A stretch of DNA of 64,000 nt from Candidatus Marispirochaeta associata (lineage in GTDB: Bacteria; Spirochaetota; Spirochaetia; JC444; Marispirochaetaceae). The notes beneath the pieces were generated by a model. That model worked only from the letters and a program-made list of their open reading frames with translations. It was not told the origin of the DNA and did no database searches. Both the position numbers and the translations under genes were made by a program. Below are positions 39,501 to 48,605 of the stretch, in pieces (position 1 is the stretch's first letter; each line of letters begins with the position of its first letter). Location of the stretch: NCBI GenBank assembly GCA_001749745.1, contig JWTM01000532.1:372001-436000 (forward strand), given 5' to 3'.

Positions 39501-40749
39501 GGGGGCGATTCTCTCCCCCGACGGCCGGGCGGTACGGACCTTCCGCTGGAAGGGCTCGCCCCAGGGCTTCGATTGGCTCGGCCGGGACGACGCCGGGAAT
39601 AAGCTTCCCGACGGGGAGTACAGCTACCGCCTCTGGTCCCGGGATAAGGCCGGGAACTACACCGAGATTAGTCTGGAAGGATTAAATCTCGATTCCCGCA
39701 ACGTCACTGCCTACCTGACGGCGGATCGCCTGAAAATCTCTCCCAACGGAGACGGACGATTCGATACGATTACCTTCTATCCCATCGTCAACCTAGAGGA
39801 GGGGGTCTCCGCCTGGGAACTCCAACTGACGGGAGAGAACGGTCGCGTCTACGCTCAATTTGCCGGGGAGGACGAGATCCCAGATGAGATTGTCTGGAAC
39901 GGGGCCGATCGCAACGGAGAAGTCCAAGACGGTCTCTATCTACCTCTCTTCAGGGTGCAGTACGCCAAGGGCGACCGGCCCAGCGCCGAACTCACCCGCA
40001 TCAGGGTCGACACGACCACTCCGGCGGTGGATATGCAGGCCTCGCCGCTGCCGTTCTCGCCGGATAACGACGGCTTCGAGGATGAGCTGACCATCCGTCT
40101 TGCCGTGGATGATCTCAGCCCCATCAAGGACTGGTCACTGGAGATCTTCGACCGGCAAATGAACACCTTTACCACCTTTAGGGGTGAAGGAGAACCAAGT
40201 GATCGGCTCATCTGGGACGGCCGCTCGAACCAGGGCGAGCTGGTTATCTCCGCCGAGGATTATCCCTTCCGCTTCACCATCGCCGACGATCTGGGTAATA
40301 GCTCGACTGTGGAAGGCAAGTTTCCGGTGGACGTACTGGTTATCCGGGACGGGGATAAGCTCAAAATCCAGATAGCCTCCATCGTTTTTGAACCCAACAG
40401 CGCCCGCTTCTCGGAACGGGATGCGGAGACGGCGGAGAAGAACCGCTTCGTCCTCGACCGCATAGCTGAGATCCTGTCGAAATACCGAACCTACGGCATT
40501 ACCATCGAGGGACATGCCAATCCGGTCTTCTTCAACGATCCGGCCAGGGCCGGGGTAGAGGAGAGGGAGGAACTCCAACCCCTCTCGGAGGACCGGGCCC
40601 AGGCCGTGCGGGATGCATTGGCCGAACGAGGGGTCAACCCCAACCGGCTACGCGTCGTGGGCCGGGGCGGTACGCAAACGATCGCCGATCCGGGAAACCG
40701 TGAAGTCAACTGGAAAAACCGACGCGTGGAGTTTATTCTCGAAAAATGA
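36553..40749 (+). CDS. Outer-membrane protein: barrel-like N-terminus, eight FlgD-type Ig repeats, OmpA C-terminus
   Basis: A 1,398-residue exported protein. Residues 1-20 are a signal peptide. Residues about 22-300 look like a PorV/UPF0164-type outer-membrane barrel (STDAPAATLWNPAAAA, then many short strands). From about residue 405 to 1270 there are eight repeats of about 100 residues, each opening with SPNGDG-x-x-D (variants SPNNDGVQD, SPNEDGNKD, SPDNDGFED), which resembles a calcium-binding loop, and containing a WDGR...PDG-x-Y turn, as in FlgD_Ig domains. The last 125 residues are an OmpA domain (IVFEPNSARFSERD, GHANPVF, LSEDRAQAVRDAL, NRRVEFIL) that should bind peptidoglycan. It probably connects outer membrane and wall and reaches the surface or periplasm. 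It overlaps mltG by four bases. Confidence 0.8.
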   Translation: MRKGFLALLIIISAVVLHADFSPPEGEESFYRLLSPWTLGAGPSTVSTDAPAATLWNPAAAAATQRTTFDLSYVGIYDTEYDEGLAGHVINLGNSIPTKVGVFTWSGHYLNSDYEGVDLGSMLLVNGGFAKDVFEDLYVGAGLNLYYGQNEGTAIGATADLGFIHFLGNYRAIDNFRWGVTAKDIGLGFAPNDDYSAYPSPFTLQTGAAFTAYQREGLVLDINGDLGFPSFQNLRLNAGLTATFNNFIEVGLSSALDFRDIADGEFDSYRWIPSLGVQLSFQTDLSRAEFIDLSSRGWEQGDVQPQIGIAPLGGGAWGAGAGVRIPLGIIDTSPPDIRIDLGDQPFSEEDLDQADEGEGVSLKTMGPYKDSKGLKTLSYVQAESGKGAETPKKNVVYKVPGAVYLSPNNDGVQDALTFPLELSDTRYIKGYEFVVRNENGEAVRTIGNKEERPQEITAKVFFERLFGRKSGIPIPESLRWDGLSDDGTPVEDGVYSFSLSAWDDNGNRAETESYPLVVDNRPPEIQLEEIPPLEKIFSPNGDGNKDVIVIEQEGSLEERWQGTILNSAGRSVYSVNFRDAEPGTIQWDGRDSGGTTVPDGSYRYVITSRDRAGNEVEAELQNIIVDTQPTPLTISINSAFFSPNGDGIQDQILFELGIPNREAVTEWNLELLNSSSVTVWNEGGSDLAPSRIIFDGRSNSGTPLPEGNYRGRISARYRNGNAPVELSPEFILDVTPPAAEIAASPLIFSPNGDGNRDVVTIIQDSSLEREWRGRIENDRGVSVREFRWIEQPEEEIEWNGTSSEGEILPDGDYRYLLSATDEAGNSTSVSSRSFRISTGETVVALFTDTDAFSPNGDGVKDSILLKPQVRVVEGVESYEIIIINQSGEGVKRFAGTGALSPDYRWDGIGDDGRRLEDGLYSAEIRVVDRNGPPASSKSSPFLLDRIAPEASLSAAYLLFSPNEDGNKDRLPITQQGSPEDLWEGAILSPDGRAVRTFRWKGSPQGFDWLGRDDAGNKLPDGEYSYRLWSRDKAGNYTEISLEGLNLDSRNVTAYLTADRLKISPNGDGRFDTITFYPIVNLEEGVSAWELQLTGENGRVYAQFAGEDEIPDEIVWNGADRNGEVQDGLYLPLFRVQYAKGDRPSAELTRIRVDTTTPAVDMQASPLPFSPDNDGFEDELTIRLAVDDLSPIKDWSLEIFDRQMNTFTTFRGEGEPSDRLIWDGRSNQGELVISAEDYPFRFTIADDLGNSSTVEGKFPVDVLVIRDGDKLKIQIASIVFEPNSARFSERDAETAEKNRFVLDRIAEILSKYRTYGITIEGHANPVFFNDPARAGVEEREELQPLSEDRAQAVRDALAERGVNPNRLRVVGRGGTQTIADPGNREVNWKNRRVEFILEK

Positions 40750-41768
40750 GCAAGCTGGCAACAATAATCGGATCTATTCTGGCCCTGGCGCTTCTCTTGA
40801 GCGCCGGGGCGGGAGGCTACATCTTTTACACAATACAAGCCCCGGATACCCATCCGGAGGATACCTTTTTCCGGGTGGAAGCGGGAGACAGCGTCAGGGC
40901 CATTGCCGCCCGCCTGGAGGAGGAGAACTTCCTGCGCTCAAGCGAGCTCTTCGTCCTCTATGCCCGGCTGATGCAGACCGACGGGAACCTGCAGACCGGC
41001 TTCTACCAGGTGCCGGAACCCCTTTCGCTGCCGGACCTGCACGATCTGCTCCTGCGGGGCGAACAGTATCTGGTTTCGGTTACGATACCGGAAGGATACA
41101 CCCTGCGTCGCATAGCCCCCCTCTTTGAAGAGGCCGGTATCGTCTCCGGAGAGGAGTTCATCCGCGCGGCTAGCTCGAAGGCCTTAATGGAGGAGCTGGA
41201 TATCCCGGCCGAGAATGCTCGGGGCTTCCTCTTTCCCGATACCTATCGCTTCGCCCTGGATACCCCGGCGGAGATGGTCGTCCGGCATATGGTATCCACC
41301 TTCTTCGCCGAGCTCGAAGCCATCGGCGTAGACCCGACGGCGTTCAGCAGGGCGGAGCTCTATAACAAGGTGATTCTGGCCAGTATTGTCGAGCGGGAGT
41401 ACCGCAGACCTGAGGAGGCGCCGCTAATCGCCTCGGTATTCTATAACCGCCTCGACATCGGTATGGCCCTCCAATCCTGCGCCACCGTGGTTTACGTGCT
41501 CACCGAGGAGCGGGACCGTCCTCATCCCCAGTTCATCACCTACCGGGACCTTGAGGTCTCATCCCCCTTCAATACCTATCAGCATCCAGGGCTTCCGCCG
41601 GCGCCGATCTGTAATCCCGGCCGGGTGGCTTTGGACTCGGTCTTCGAGCCTGCCGAATCGGACTATCTCTATTTTCTCGTGGAGGATCCCGAAGCCGGAA
41701 AACACACCTTTACCCGAACCTTGTCGGATCATAACGCTGCGAAACGGCTCTATATCAAGTCGAACTGA
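40746..41768 (+). CDS. mltG: Endolytic murein transglycosylase MltG
   Basis: A 340-residue membrane-anchored enzyme that cuts nascent glycan strands and sets their length. It has an N-terminal membrane helix (residues about 5-28), a LysM-like region with F-x-V-x-x-G-D-S-V-x-x-I, and the YceG core with P-x-G-Y-T, GFLFPDTY and the catalytic E216 in ILASIVERE, followed by SVFYNRLDIGMALQS. The normally conserved LQSDPT is LQSCAT here. The start overlaps the surface-protein stop (ATGA). It works at the site of MreB/PBP2 action encoded downstream. Confidence 0.93.
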   Translation: MSKLATIIGSILALALLLSAGAGGYIFYTIQAPDTHPEDTFFRVEAGDSVRAIAARLEEENFLRSSELFVLYARLMQTDGNLQTGFYQVPEPLSLPDLHDLLLRGEQYLVSVTIPEGYTLRRIAPLFEEAGIVSGEEFIRAASSKALMEELDIPAENARGFLFPDTYRFALDTPAEMVVRHMVSTFFAELEAIGVDPTAFSRAELYNKVILASIVEREYRRPEEAPLIASVFYNRLDIGMALQSCATVVYVLTEERDRPHPQFITYRDLEVSSPFNTYQHPGLPPAPICNPGRVALDSVFEPAESDYLYFLVEDPEAGKHTFTRTLSDHNAAKRLYIKSN

Positions 41769-41774
41769 GTTCTG

Positions 41775-43526
41775 ATGGCGATCCCCCAAACGGTTATTAA
41801 CGAAATAAACGATAAGACCTCCATAGTCGATATCGTCAGCGATTATACAACCCTAAAATCGAGCGGCGGTCGCTATATGGGACTCTGTCCCTTTCATTCG
41901 GAGAAAAGCCCATCCTTCTCGGTAAATGAGGAGAAGAAGCTCTTCTACTGCTTCGGCTGTAAAAAAGGGGGTACCCTTTTCCAGTTCGTGATGGAGATGG
42001 AGAATCTCAATTTCGTCGAGACCGTTAAGTACCTGGGGGAAAAGTGCGGTGTAGAGGTCCCCGACGACTACACCCCGGCCGAACGGGATGCGGTCACGGC
42101 CCTCTACGAGCTCTATGAGCGGGTCAGCAAGAGCTTCCATTATCTGCTGACCGAATCCAGCAGCGGCGCTCAGGCCCGAAGCTATCTGATTCAACGAGGA
42201 TTCGATTCCAGCAGTATAGAACGCTTTCAGCTCGGCTATGCCCCGGCCGACGGCCGCTGGCTCTACGGATTCCTGCGCACCAAGGGGTACAGCGACGATT
42301 TCTTGAAGGAGTCGGGTCTCTTTTCCCGCAAGGACCACCGTTTTTCCCTTTTTCGTGACCGTCTGATCATCCCTATCCGTTCCAATCAGGGGCGGATCAT
42401 CGCCTTCGGGGGGAGGCTCCTTCAGGGCGAGGGACCGAAATACCTGAACAGTCCTGAAACGGCAATCTTCAAGAAGAGCCGCACCCTCTACGGGCTCCAC
42501 GAATCCGCTAAGGCGATCCGTAAGGAGCGAAAAGTCTACCTATGCGAGGGGTATATGGATGTAATGGCCCTTCATCAAGGAGGAATCGCTACGGCTGTGG
42601 CCCCCTTGGGAACATCCTTTACCTCCGAACAGGCGACAATGCTGCGCCGCTATGCCGATACCTGCTATATCCTCTTCGACTCTGACGATGCCGGCCGGAA
42701 CGCCGCCGAGAAGGCGGTGGTACTCTGCACCCGGGAAGGTCTTGAGAGCTATGTCGTCTCTGTTAAAGAGGCCAAGGATCCGGCCGAGATTCTCCAAAAA
42801 GAGGGGGCCGAGGCGTTGCAAAGATCCGTAAAATTGTATATAAATAGCTTTGATTATCTTGCGGATAGAGCTGTAAGCAGGCACGATGCAGCCTCTCCGG
42901 AAGGCAAACACCGGATCGTCACGGATCTCAACGCCTTCCTGGAAGCTCAGGATTCCGAGGTCAAACGAGATGGCTATCTGCGGCGTTTGTCCGATATGTT
43001 GGAGGTCAACGTTACAGCCATTAGCGCCGATCTTTCTCAACCCCCAAGAGATGCTCAAGCAGGCCCTGTGGCGCCGCAAGATCCGGAACGTATAGATTCG
43101 GATCTCTTTCTTATGCTTGGCGCTGCAGCGTTTCCTGAGTACTTTACTATAATACGCCAATATCTAAAGGCTGACGACCTTCGGGATCAAAGAGCCCGGG
43201 ATTTGTACATTCTGCTTGAGGATGCGTTTCGCCGAGACGAGTTAGAGATGAACTTAGTCGTACAAAAGGTCGATAATGAGCATATACGTGCTCTAATCTT
43301 CGACAAGGCGCTCTCCGGAGAGCTTGGCCCTGATCCGAAAGAGGTATTGCAGGATGTTTTGCGGCGCGTCAGATACGGTGCGTTAGAACGGCGACAACTA
43401 TTGATAGCCAGGGAGTTAAAAAAGGCCGAGCGGGATAAGCTTCCCCATCATGAACTAAAAGAGCTCTTGAGCGAGAAGATGTATCTGACCGAGGAACTGC
43501 GGAAGTTAAGGGTGAAACAGGAATGA
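41775..43526 (+). CDS. dnaG: DNA primase DnaG
   Basis: A 583-residue primase that makes RNA primers at the replication fork. It has an N-terminal zinc finger (C38, H41, C59, C62: CPFHSEKSPSF and FYCFGCKKGG), a polymerase core, TOPRIM motifs with E258 (LCEGYMDVMAL) and D302-S-D304-D305, and a variable C-terminal helicase-binding region. Length agrees with the family. It is 6 bp after mltG and overlaps rpoD by four bases, so replication and sigma factor genes are cotranscribed. Confidence 0.97.
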   Translation: MAIPQTVINEINDKTSIVDIVSDYTTLKSSGGRYMGLCPFHSEKSPSFSVNEEKKLFYCFGCKKGGTLFQFVMEMENLNFVETVKYLGEKCGVEVPDDYTPAERDAVTALYELYERVSKSFHYLLTESSSGAQARSYLIQRGFDSSSIERFQLGYAPADGRWLYGFLRTKGYSDDFLKESGLFSRKDHRFSLFRDRLIIPIRSNQGRIIAFGGRLLQGEGPKYLNSPETAIFKKSRTLYGLHESAKAIRKERKVYLCEGYMDVMALHQGGIATAVAPLGTSFTSEQATMLRRYADTCYILFDSDDAGRNAAEKAVVLCTREGLESYVVSVKEAKDPAEILQKEGAEALQRSVKLYINSFDYLADRAVSRHDAASPEGKHRIVTDLNAFLEAQDSEVKRDGYLRRLSDMLEVNVTAISADLSQPPRDAQAGPVAPQDPERIDSDLFLMLGAAAFPEYFTIIRQYLKADDLRDQRARDLYILLEDAFRRDELEMNLVVQKVDNEHIRALIFDKALSGELGPDPKEVLQDVLRRVRYGALERRQLLIARELKKAERDKLPHHELKELLSEKMYLTEELRKLRVKQE

Positions 43527-45379
43527 CAGAGCTGCTGAATGATCCGGCGGTGAATAAGCTGTTGGAATATGCAAAACAGAAGAAGAAGATTACCTACGAA
43601 GAGGTTAACGACTTCCTCCCCGACGAAATCGCGAACTCCGATAAGATCGAGGATGTTTTTAGTCTCCTAGAAAAAAATAACATAGAGATTGAAGAAGACA
43701 ATCTTGAAATGGAAATGCCTATGCCCGAAGGCGCAGAAGAAGAAGTTGATGAAGTTGAAGATGACGGTGAAGATCTGGAAGGTTTCTCCGACGATGACGA
43801 GGTAGCCGTCGCTACCGAGGATTCCACTCCCGAGGAAGACGAGGAAGAGGAAGAGAAGCCCAGTTCCGCCTCCAAGAAGCGAGTTGTCCTGGGAGACAAG
43901 GATTCCGCCGTCGACGATCCCATTCGTCTGTACCTGAGGGAGATCGGTAAGGAGAATCTGCTTACTGCCGAGCAGGAGGTGGAACTCTCGAAAAGGATGG
44001 AAGAGGGCGAGAACATCATCAAGCATGTGGTCAAGGCCTCGGGCTTGATCATCCCCGAAATCTATCATCTGATCCAGAAAACCTTCTCGAAGGTTGATCC
44101 CCGCGAGCTGGATATAACCAAGAAAGAGATCTCCGAACTCCTGGCTGAACGGAGACGGCTCAATCAGTTCTACCGTGAACCGCTGAAGACGCTGGCCCCC
44201 GGCATCAAGCAGTACATGGAACAGAAGAACAAACTGGTCTCTCTCGGCGAGGATATTATCGATAATCCCGAGCTGAATAAAAAGCGGGATCTCTTGTTAA
44301 AGAAGATTGTTAATCTCGATCTTCACCAGGAGGAAATCCTCCTGCTCTCGGACAAATTTACCAATGCCGAGAAGAAGATTAAGCGCTATCGCAAGGATCA
44401 GCAACGGATCGAACGACGCCTGCGGGTTTCGAGTTCTCGGGAACTCCGCACCATGGGCAGGGGCTTGGCGACGCCCGACCAGCGCCGAAAGATCGAAGAG
44501 CAGCTCGAACTGAGCGCAGACGAGATCAAGGAGAAAATCCGACAGATCCAGATCAACGAGAAGAAGCTCCGCAACCTGGAGATCGAATTCGAGGAGAATA
44601 TCGACAGCATCATGGAGCATGCCGAACGGATATCCCGGGGGCAGCACATGATGAAGGGCGCCAAGGACCGGCTGATCCAGGCTAACCTGCGGCTGGTCGT
44701 CAGTATCGCCAAGAAATATACCAACCGGGGCCTGCACTTCTTCGATCTGGTGCAAGAAGGCAACATCGGTCTGATTAAGGCGGTCGAGAAGTTCGAATAC
44801 CGGAAGGGCTATAAGTTTTCCACCTATGCTACCTGGTGGATTCGTCAGGCTATTACCCGCTCGATTTCCGACCAGGCCCGTACTATCCGGGTTCCGGTTC
44901 ATATGATCGAGCAGATAAACAAGGTTGTGCGGGAATCCCGCCAGCTGATGCAGGTCCTGGGCCGGGAGCCCTCTGATGAAGAGGTCGCCGAACGGCTCGG
45001 CTGGTCGGTGGCGCGGGTAAAATCGGTAAAGAACGTCGCCCGGGAGCCGATCTCTCTGGAGACGCCTATCGGCGAAGAAGAAGACTCCCTTCTCGGAGAT
45101 TTTATCGAGGACAAGGATATCGAGAATCCGGCCAGCCAGACCGCCTTCAAGCTCCTCCAGGAGCAGCTGCAGGATGTACTCTACACCCTGCCGCCCCGGG
45201 AACAGGAGGTCTTGAAGATGCGCTTCGGTCTCGAAGACGGCTACTCCCTCACCCTGGAAGAGGTAGGGCTCTATTTCAATGTAACCCGCGAGCGTATCCG
45301 CCAGATCGAGGCCAAGGCGCTGAGGCGGTTGCGGCATCCTAAACGAAGCCGGCGACTAAAAGACTATATCGACAATTAA
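43523..45379 (+). CDS. rpoD: Primary sigma factor RpoD
   Basis: A 618-residue sigma-70. Region 1.1 occupies residues 1-55, followed by a very acidic linker (EEVDEVEDDGEDLEG and a run of glutamates), region 1.2 (DPIRLYLREIGKENLLT), the non-conserved region, region 2 with QANLRLVVSIAKKYTNRG and YATWWIRQAITRS, region 3 and region 4 with the HTH VTRERIRQIEAKAL. All regions for -10 and -35 recognition are complete. It overlaps dnaG, matching the conserved dnaG-rpoD arrangement, here without rpsU. It supports the consensus-like promoters seen in the window. Confidence 0.97.
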   Translation: MTELLNDPAVNKLLEYAKQKKKITYEEVNDFLPDEIANSDKIEDVFSLLEKNNIEIEEDNLEMEMPMPEGAEEEVDEVEDDGEDLEGFSDDDEVAVATEDSTPEEDEEEEEKPSSASKKRVVLGDKDSAVDDPIRLYLREIGKENLLTAEQEVELSKRMEEGENIIKHVVKASGLIIPEIYHLIQKTFSKVDPRELDITKKEISELLAERRRLNQFYREPLKTLAPGIKQYMEQKNKLVSLGEDIIDNPELNKKRDLLLKKIVNLDLHQEEILLLSDKFTNAEKKIKRYRKDQQRIERRLRVSSSRELRTMGRGLATPDQRRKIEEQLELSADEIKEKIRQIQINEKKLRNLEIEFEENIDSIMEHAERISRGQHMMKGAKDRLIQANLRLVVSIAKKYTNRGLHFFDLVQEGNIGLIKAVEKFEYRKGYKFSTYATWWIRQAITRSISDQARTIRVPVHMIEQINKVVRESRQLMQVLGREPSDEEVAERLGWSVARVKSVKNVAREPISLETPIGEEEDSLLGDFIEDKDIENPASQTAFKLLQEQLQDVLYTLPPREQEVLKMRFGLEDGYSLTLEEVGLYFNVTRERIRQIEAKALRRLRHPKRSRRLKDYIDN

Positions 45380-45406
45380 TTTCGATCAATACGAGGATTA
45401 TGGCGT

Positions 45407-46192
45407 ATGATGACAGAGGTTTTTGACAAGCTAAGAACTCTCCAGGATATTCTATCCCAGAAGTACGAAATCGAGCGGGAGATTCACGATATCCCCAAGG
45501 CGCTGACGACCAAGACCGAGCTCTTGAACAGGCTGAAGAAGTCCTATGTCGAGAAGAACGCCAAGAAAGAGCGGATAAACGATAAGATCAAGTCCCTCAG
45601 AATCAAACTCTCCGATGCCGAGCATCAGCGGGAGCAGTACGAAAAGCAGATGGACCAGATTTCGACCCAGCGGGAATACGAAGCCCTGGACAAAGAAATT
45701 CGGGACGCTACCGAGAAGGAGCAGCAGTTTCGGAAGGATATTCTCCGGGAGGAGAAGGATCTGGAAGAGATCAATGCCACCCTCGAGCGGGAAGAGAAGA
45801 TGATTCAGCTTCAGGAAGAGGAGCTGGAGACCGAACAGGAGAAGATCAAGAACGAGAGCGCCCAGAAGCAGGAGGTGCTCAAGCAGCTCGAAGAGGAAGA
45901 GAAGGAGGTTCAGCCCGGCCTGGACGAGGATATACTCTTCAAATTCGAGCGGATTATCCGTTCCAAATCCGGCGTCGGTATCGTACCGGTAAGGGCCTCG
46001 GTCTGTACCGGTTGTCATATGCAGCTTCCGGCCCAGTTCGTCAACGAGGTGCACGCCGGAGAACATATTCTTTTTTGTCCCTACTGCAGCCGGATTCTAT
46101 TCTACAGCGAAACCGAATCGAGCGAGGACGCCTATTTCTTCAATGAAGAGGATGCGGGCAGCCTTGCGGACCTTGTAGATTCCGAGGAGTAG
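45407..46192 (+). CDS. Coiled-coil protein with C4 zinc ribbon (zf-RING_7-like)
   Basis: A 261-residue protein. Residues about 10-180 are a continuous charged coiled coil (LEREEKMIQLQEEELETEQEK), and residues about 195-240 carry CTGCHMQLP...CPYCSRILF, the C4 zinc ribbon of the zf-RING_7/CdsZ type. Such proteins are found in many bacteria and may handle nucleic acids or recruit partners; the role is not firm. An acidic tail follows. It lies between rpoD and rnpB on the same strand, 27 bp after rpoD. Confidence 0.8.
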   Translation: MMTEVFDKLRTLQDILSQKYEIEREIHDIPKALTTKTELLNRLKKSYVEKNAKKERINDKIKSLRIKLSDAEHQREQYEKQMDQISTQREYEALDKEIRDATEKEQQFRKDILREEKDLEEINATLEREEKMIQLQEEELETEQEKIKNESAQKQEVLKQLEEEEKEVQPGLDEDILFKFERIIRSKSGVGIVPVRASVCTGCHMQLPAQFVNEVHAGEHILFCPYCSRILFYSETESSEDAYFFNEEDAGSLADLVDSEE

Positions 46193-46207
46193 GAGTACAC
46201 TAATCAC

Positions 46208-46562
<355 letters not shown>

Positions 46563-46586
46563 TTTCTATAGGTGAATGGGGCGAGA

Positions 46587-47540
46587 ATGCAGCTACCGAA
46601 TGATCGCTATAAGTTTTCCAGTACCCCCCGGGGCTACGGACAGAAACGAAGCCGCGCCGGTTTGATCCTCTCCATACTGATTATCCTGCTCTCGATCGGA
46701 GCAGGAGCCTACTCATTAGGGCAGCTTTTCTCCAATCGCGCCGCAAGCGGCGCCAACGAGCAGGAGATCAGTCTGCTATGGGAACAGCGCCGTTACGAGG
46801 CAATCAACAAGCGTTGCGAGGAGATCCTCGTCGAGGATCCCCTTAATCAGGAAGCCTTGATCTTTAACGGGTTCTCCTATTTCTACCGGGGTGTATCCAA
46901 GTTTACCCTGGAAGATAAGATCCCGCTCTTCAACCAGGCCATCAGGAATCTGCGCACCGCCGACCTGGAAGAGGATTACCCTCTAAAGGGGGCGGTACGC
47001 TATATTCTGGCCAAAACCTATTACCACAAAGGCAGATATTTCGCCGATCTAGCTATAGAGTATATGCAGAGTTCCATGTCTCTCGGGTACGAAGGAGAGG
47101 ACAGCTATGAGTATATCGGCTTGGCCTATTCCGAGCTGGGAGACTATGAACAGAGCGTCAGCTTCTTCGAGAAGGCCCTTGAACAACATGCTTCGGATAC
47201 CTTATATCTAGTACTGGGACAGACCTATTTCACCATGGAGGAGTTCGCCCAGGCCGAGGAGATTCTGCTGCGCTGTCTCAACGCAACCACCGATATTACG
47301 ATACAGCAGAAAGCACGCTTCATGCTGGGAAAGATCTATTTTGATCGGGAAGAGTATCTGAAAGCGGAGGACCAGTATGAGAAGATACTGGCCATAAATT
47401 CAAATTCCGCCGATGCTCACTACTATATGGGCTCGATATATGCTCAATTGAATGATACTATCAAGGCACGAGCCGAATGGAGAAAGGCGCTGGAGATTGA
47501 TCCCAGCCATCATGGTTCGCTGCAAAAATTATACAACTAG
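46587..47540 (+). CDS. Membrane-anchored TPR protein
   Basis: A 317-residue protein from ATG 46587 (a GTG at 46572 is an alternative). It has a basic N-terminus, one membrane helix (AGLILSILIILLSIGAGAYSLG) and then about six tetratricopeptide repeats, seen in blocks such as DSYEYIGLAYSELGDYEQSVSFFEKALEQ and ADAHYYMGSIYAQLNDTIKARAEWRKALEIDP. It should sit in the inner membrane with the TPR part in the periplasm and act as a scaffold. Position before mreB suggests a link with the elongation machinery. Confidence 0.8.
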   Translation: MQLPNDRYKFSSTPRGYGQKRSRAGLILSILIILLSIGAGAYSLGQLFSNRAASGANEQEISLLWEQRRYEAINKRCEEILVEDPLNQEALIFNGFSYFYRGVSKFTLEDKIPLFNQAIRNLRTADLEEDYPLKGAVRYILAKTYYHKGRYFADLAIEYMQSSMSLGYEGEDSYEYIGLAYSELGDYEQSVSFFEKALEQHASDTLYLVLGQTYFTMEEFAQAEEILLRCLNATTDITIQQKARFMLGKIYFDREEYLKAEDQYEKILAINSNSADAHYYMGSIYAQLNDTIKARAEWRKALEIDPSHHGSLQKLYN

Positions 47541-47555
47541 CCTGGAGGATTCCTG

Positions 47556-48599
47556 ATGGGGATGAAAAATATTGTCGACACCTTTTCGAGCGAGATCGGG
47601 ATAGATCTCGGAACCTGTAACACCCTTATCTATGTCCGCGGAAAAGGTATCCTCATCAGCGAACCCTCAGTCGTGGCGGTCGAGCGGGGCACAAAAAAGG
47701 TTGTCGCCGTCGGCGTCGAGGCCAAGCGCATGCTCTGGAAAACCCCCGGCGACATTATCGCCATTCGCCCCTTGCGGGACGGGGTAATCGCCGACCTGGA
47801 AACGACGGAAAAGATGATCCGCTACTTTATTCATAAGGTTCTTCCCCGGCGCTTTTTCGTCAAACCCCGGATGGTTATCGGCGTTCCCTCCTGCATCACC
47901 GAAGTTGAACGCCGGGCGGTAGAAGAGGCCGCCTATAAGTCCGGCGCCCGAGAGGTAAAGGTTATCGAGGAGTCCCTGGCCGCCGCTATCGGCGCCAAGA
48001 TTCCGATCTTCGAACCCGCAGGCCATATGATTTGTGATATCGGCGGCGGAACGACCGAAATATCGGTAATCTCCTTAGGCGGCATGGTCGTCAGTAAGGC
48101 CATCCGCATCGGCGGCGACGAGTTCGACGAAGCGATTATCAAGCATGTACGCAATGTTCACAACCTGATCGTCGGCGAACAGACAGCGGAGAACCTGAAA
48201 ATAAAGATAGGCAATGCAATCGCCGACAAAAAGATCGAAAAGATGGAGATAAAGGGTACCGACGCCATAACAGGTCTTCCCCGACGGCTGGAGATCGATT
48301 CGGTCGAGGTGAGGGAAGCGCTTCAGGAACCGACGAACGCCGTAATCGAAGAGATCAAACGGACCCTCGGACAGACGCCGCCCGAACTCGCTGCGGATAT
48401 CGTCGAGAGGGGCATAGTTATGACCGGCGGCGGATCGCTCCTGAAGGGACTCCCCAAGCTGATCAGCAAAGAGACGGGCGTGCCGGTAATCCTGGCCGAG
48501 GATCCGCTCCTCTGCGTGGCCAACGGTGCGGGTATGTATTTTCAGCATACCAAAGATATGGCCAGCAGCCAGACGATTTACAATAATATAAACACCTAA
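47556..48599 (+). CDS. mreB: Rod-shape actin homologue MreB
   Basis: A 347-residue actin-fold ATPase that forms membrane-associated filaments and guides wall elongation. It has the family start IGIDLGTCNTLIYVRGKGI, the phosphate-binding loop ICDIGGGTTE with the conserved SL following, and GGGSLLKGLP near the C-terminus. The DLGT-x-NT motif has C in place of A (GTCNT). Length is normal. It heads the mreBCD-mrdA-rodA operon with intergenic gaps of no more than 16 bp; GGAGG precedes the ATG. Confidence 0.97.
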   Translation: MGMKNIVDTFSSEIGIDLGTCNTLIYVRGKGILISEPSVVAVERGTKKVVAVGVEAKRMLWKTPGDIIAIRPLRDGVIADLETTEKMIRYFIHKVLPRRFFVKPRMVIGVPSCITEVERRAVEEAAYKSGAREVKVIEESLAAAIGAKIPIFEPAGHMICDIGGGTTEISVISLGGMVVSKAIRIGGDEFDEAIIKHVRNVHNLIVGEQTAENLKIKIGNAIADKKIEKMEIKGTDAITGLPRRLEIDSVEVREALQEPTNAVIEEIKRTLGQTPPELAADIVERGIVMTGGGSLLKGLPKLISKETGVPVILAEDPLLCVANGAGMYFQHTKDMASSQTIYNNINT

Positions 48600-48605
48600 G
48601 GCCCC

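Noticed and set aside
44297..45337. 346-codon leftward frame inside rpoD
   Set aside because: Antisense shadow; the opposite strand encodes a complete, conserved sigma factor.
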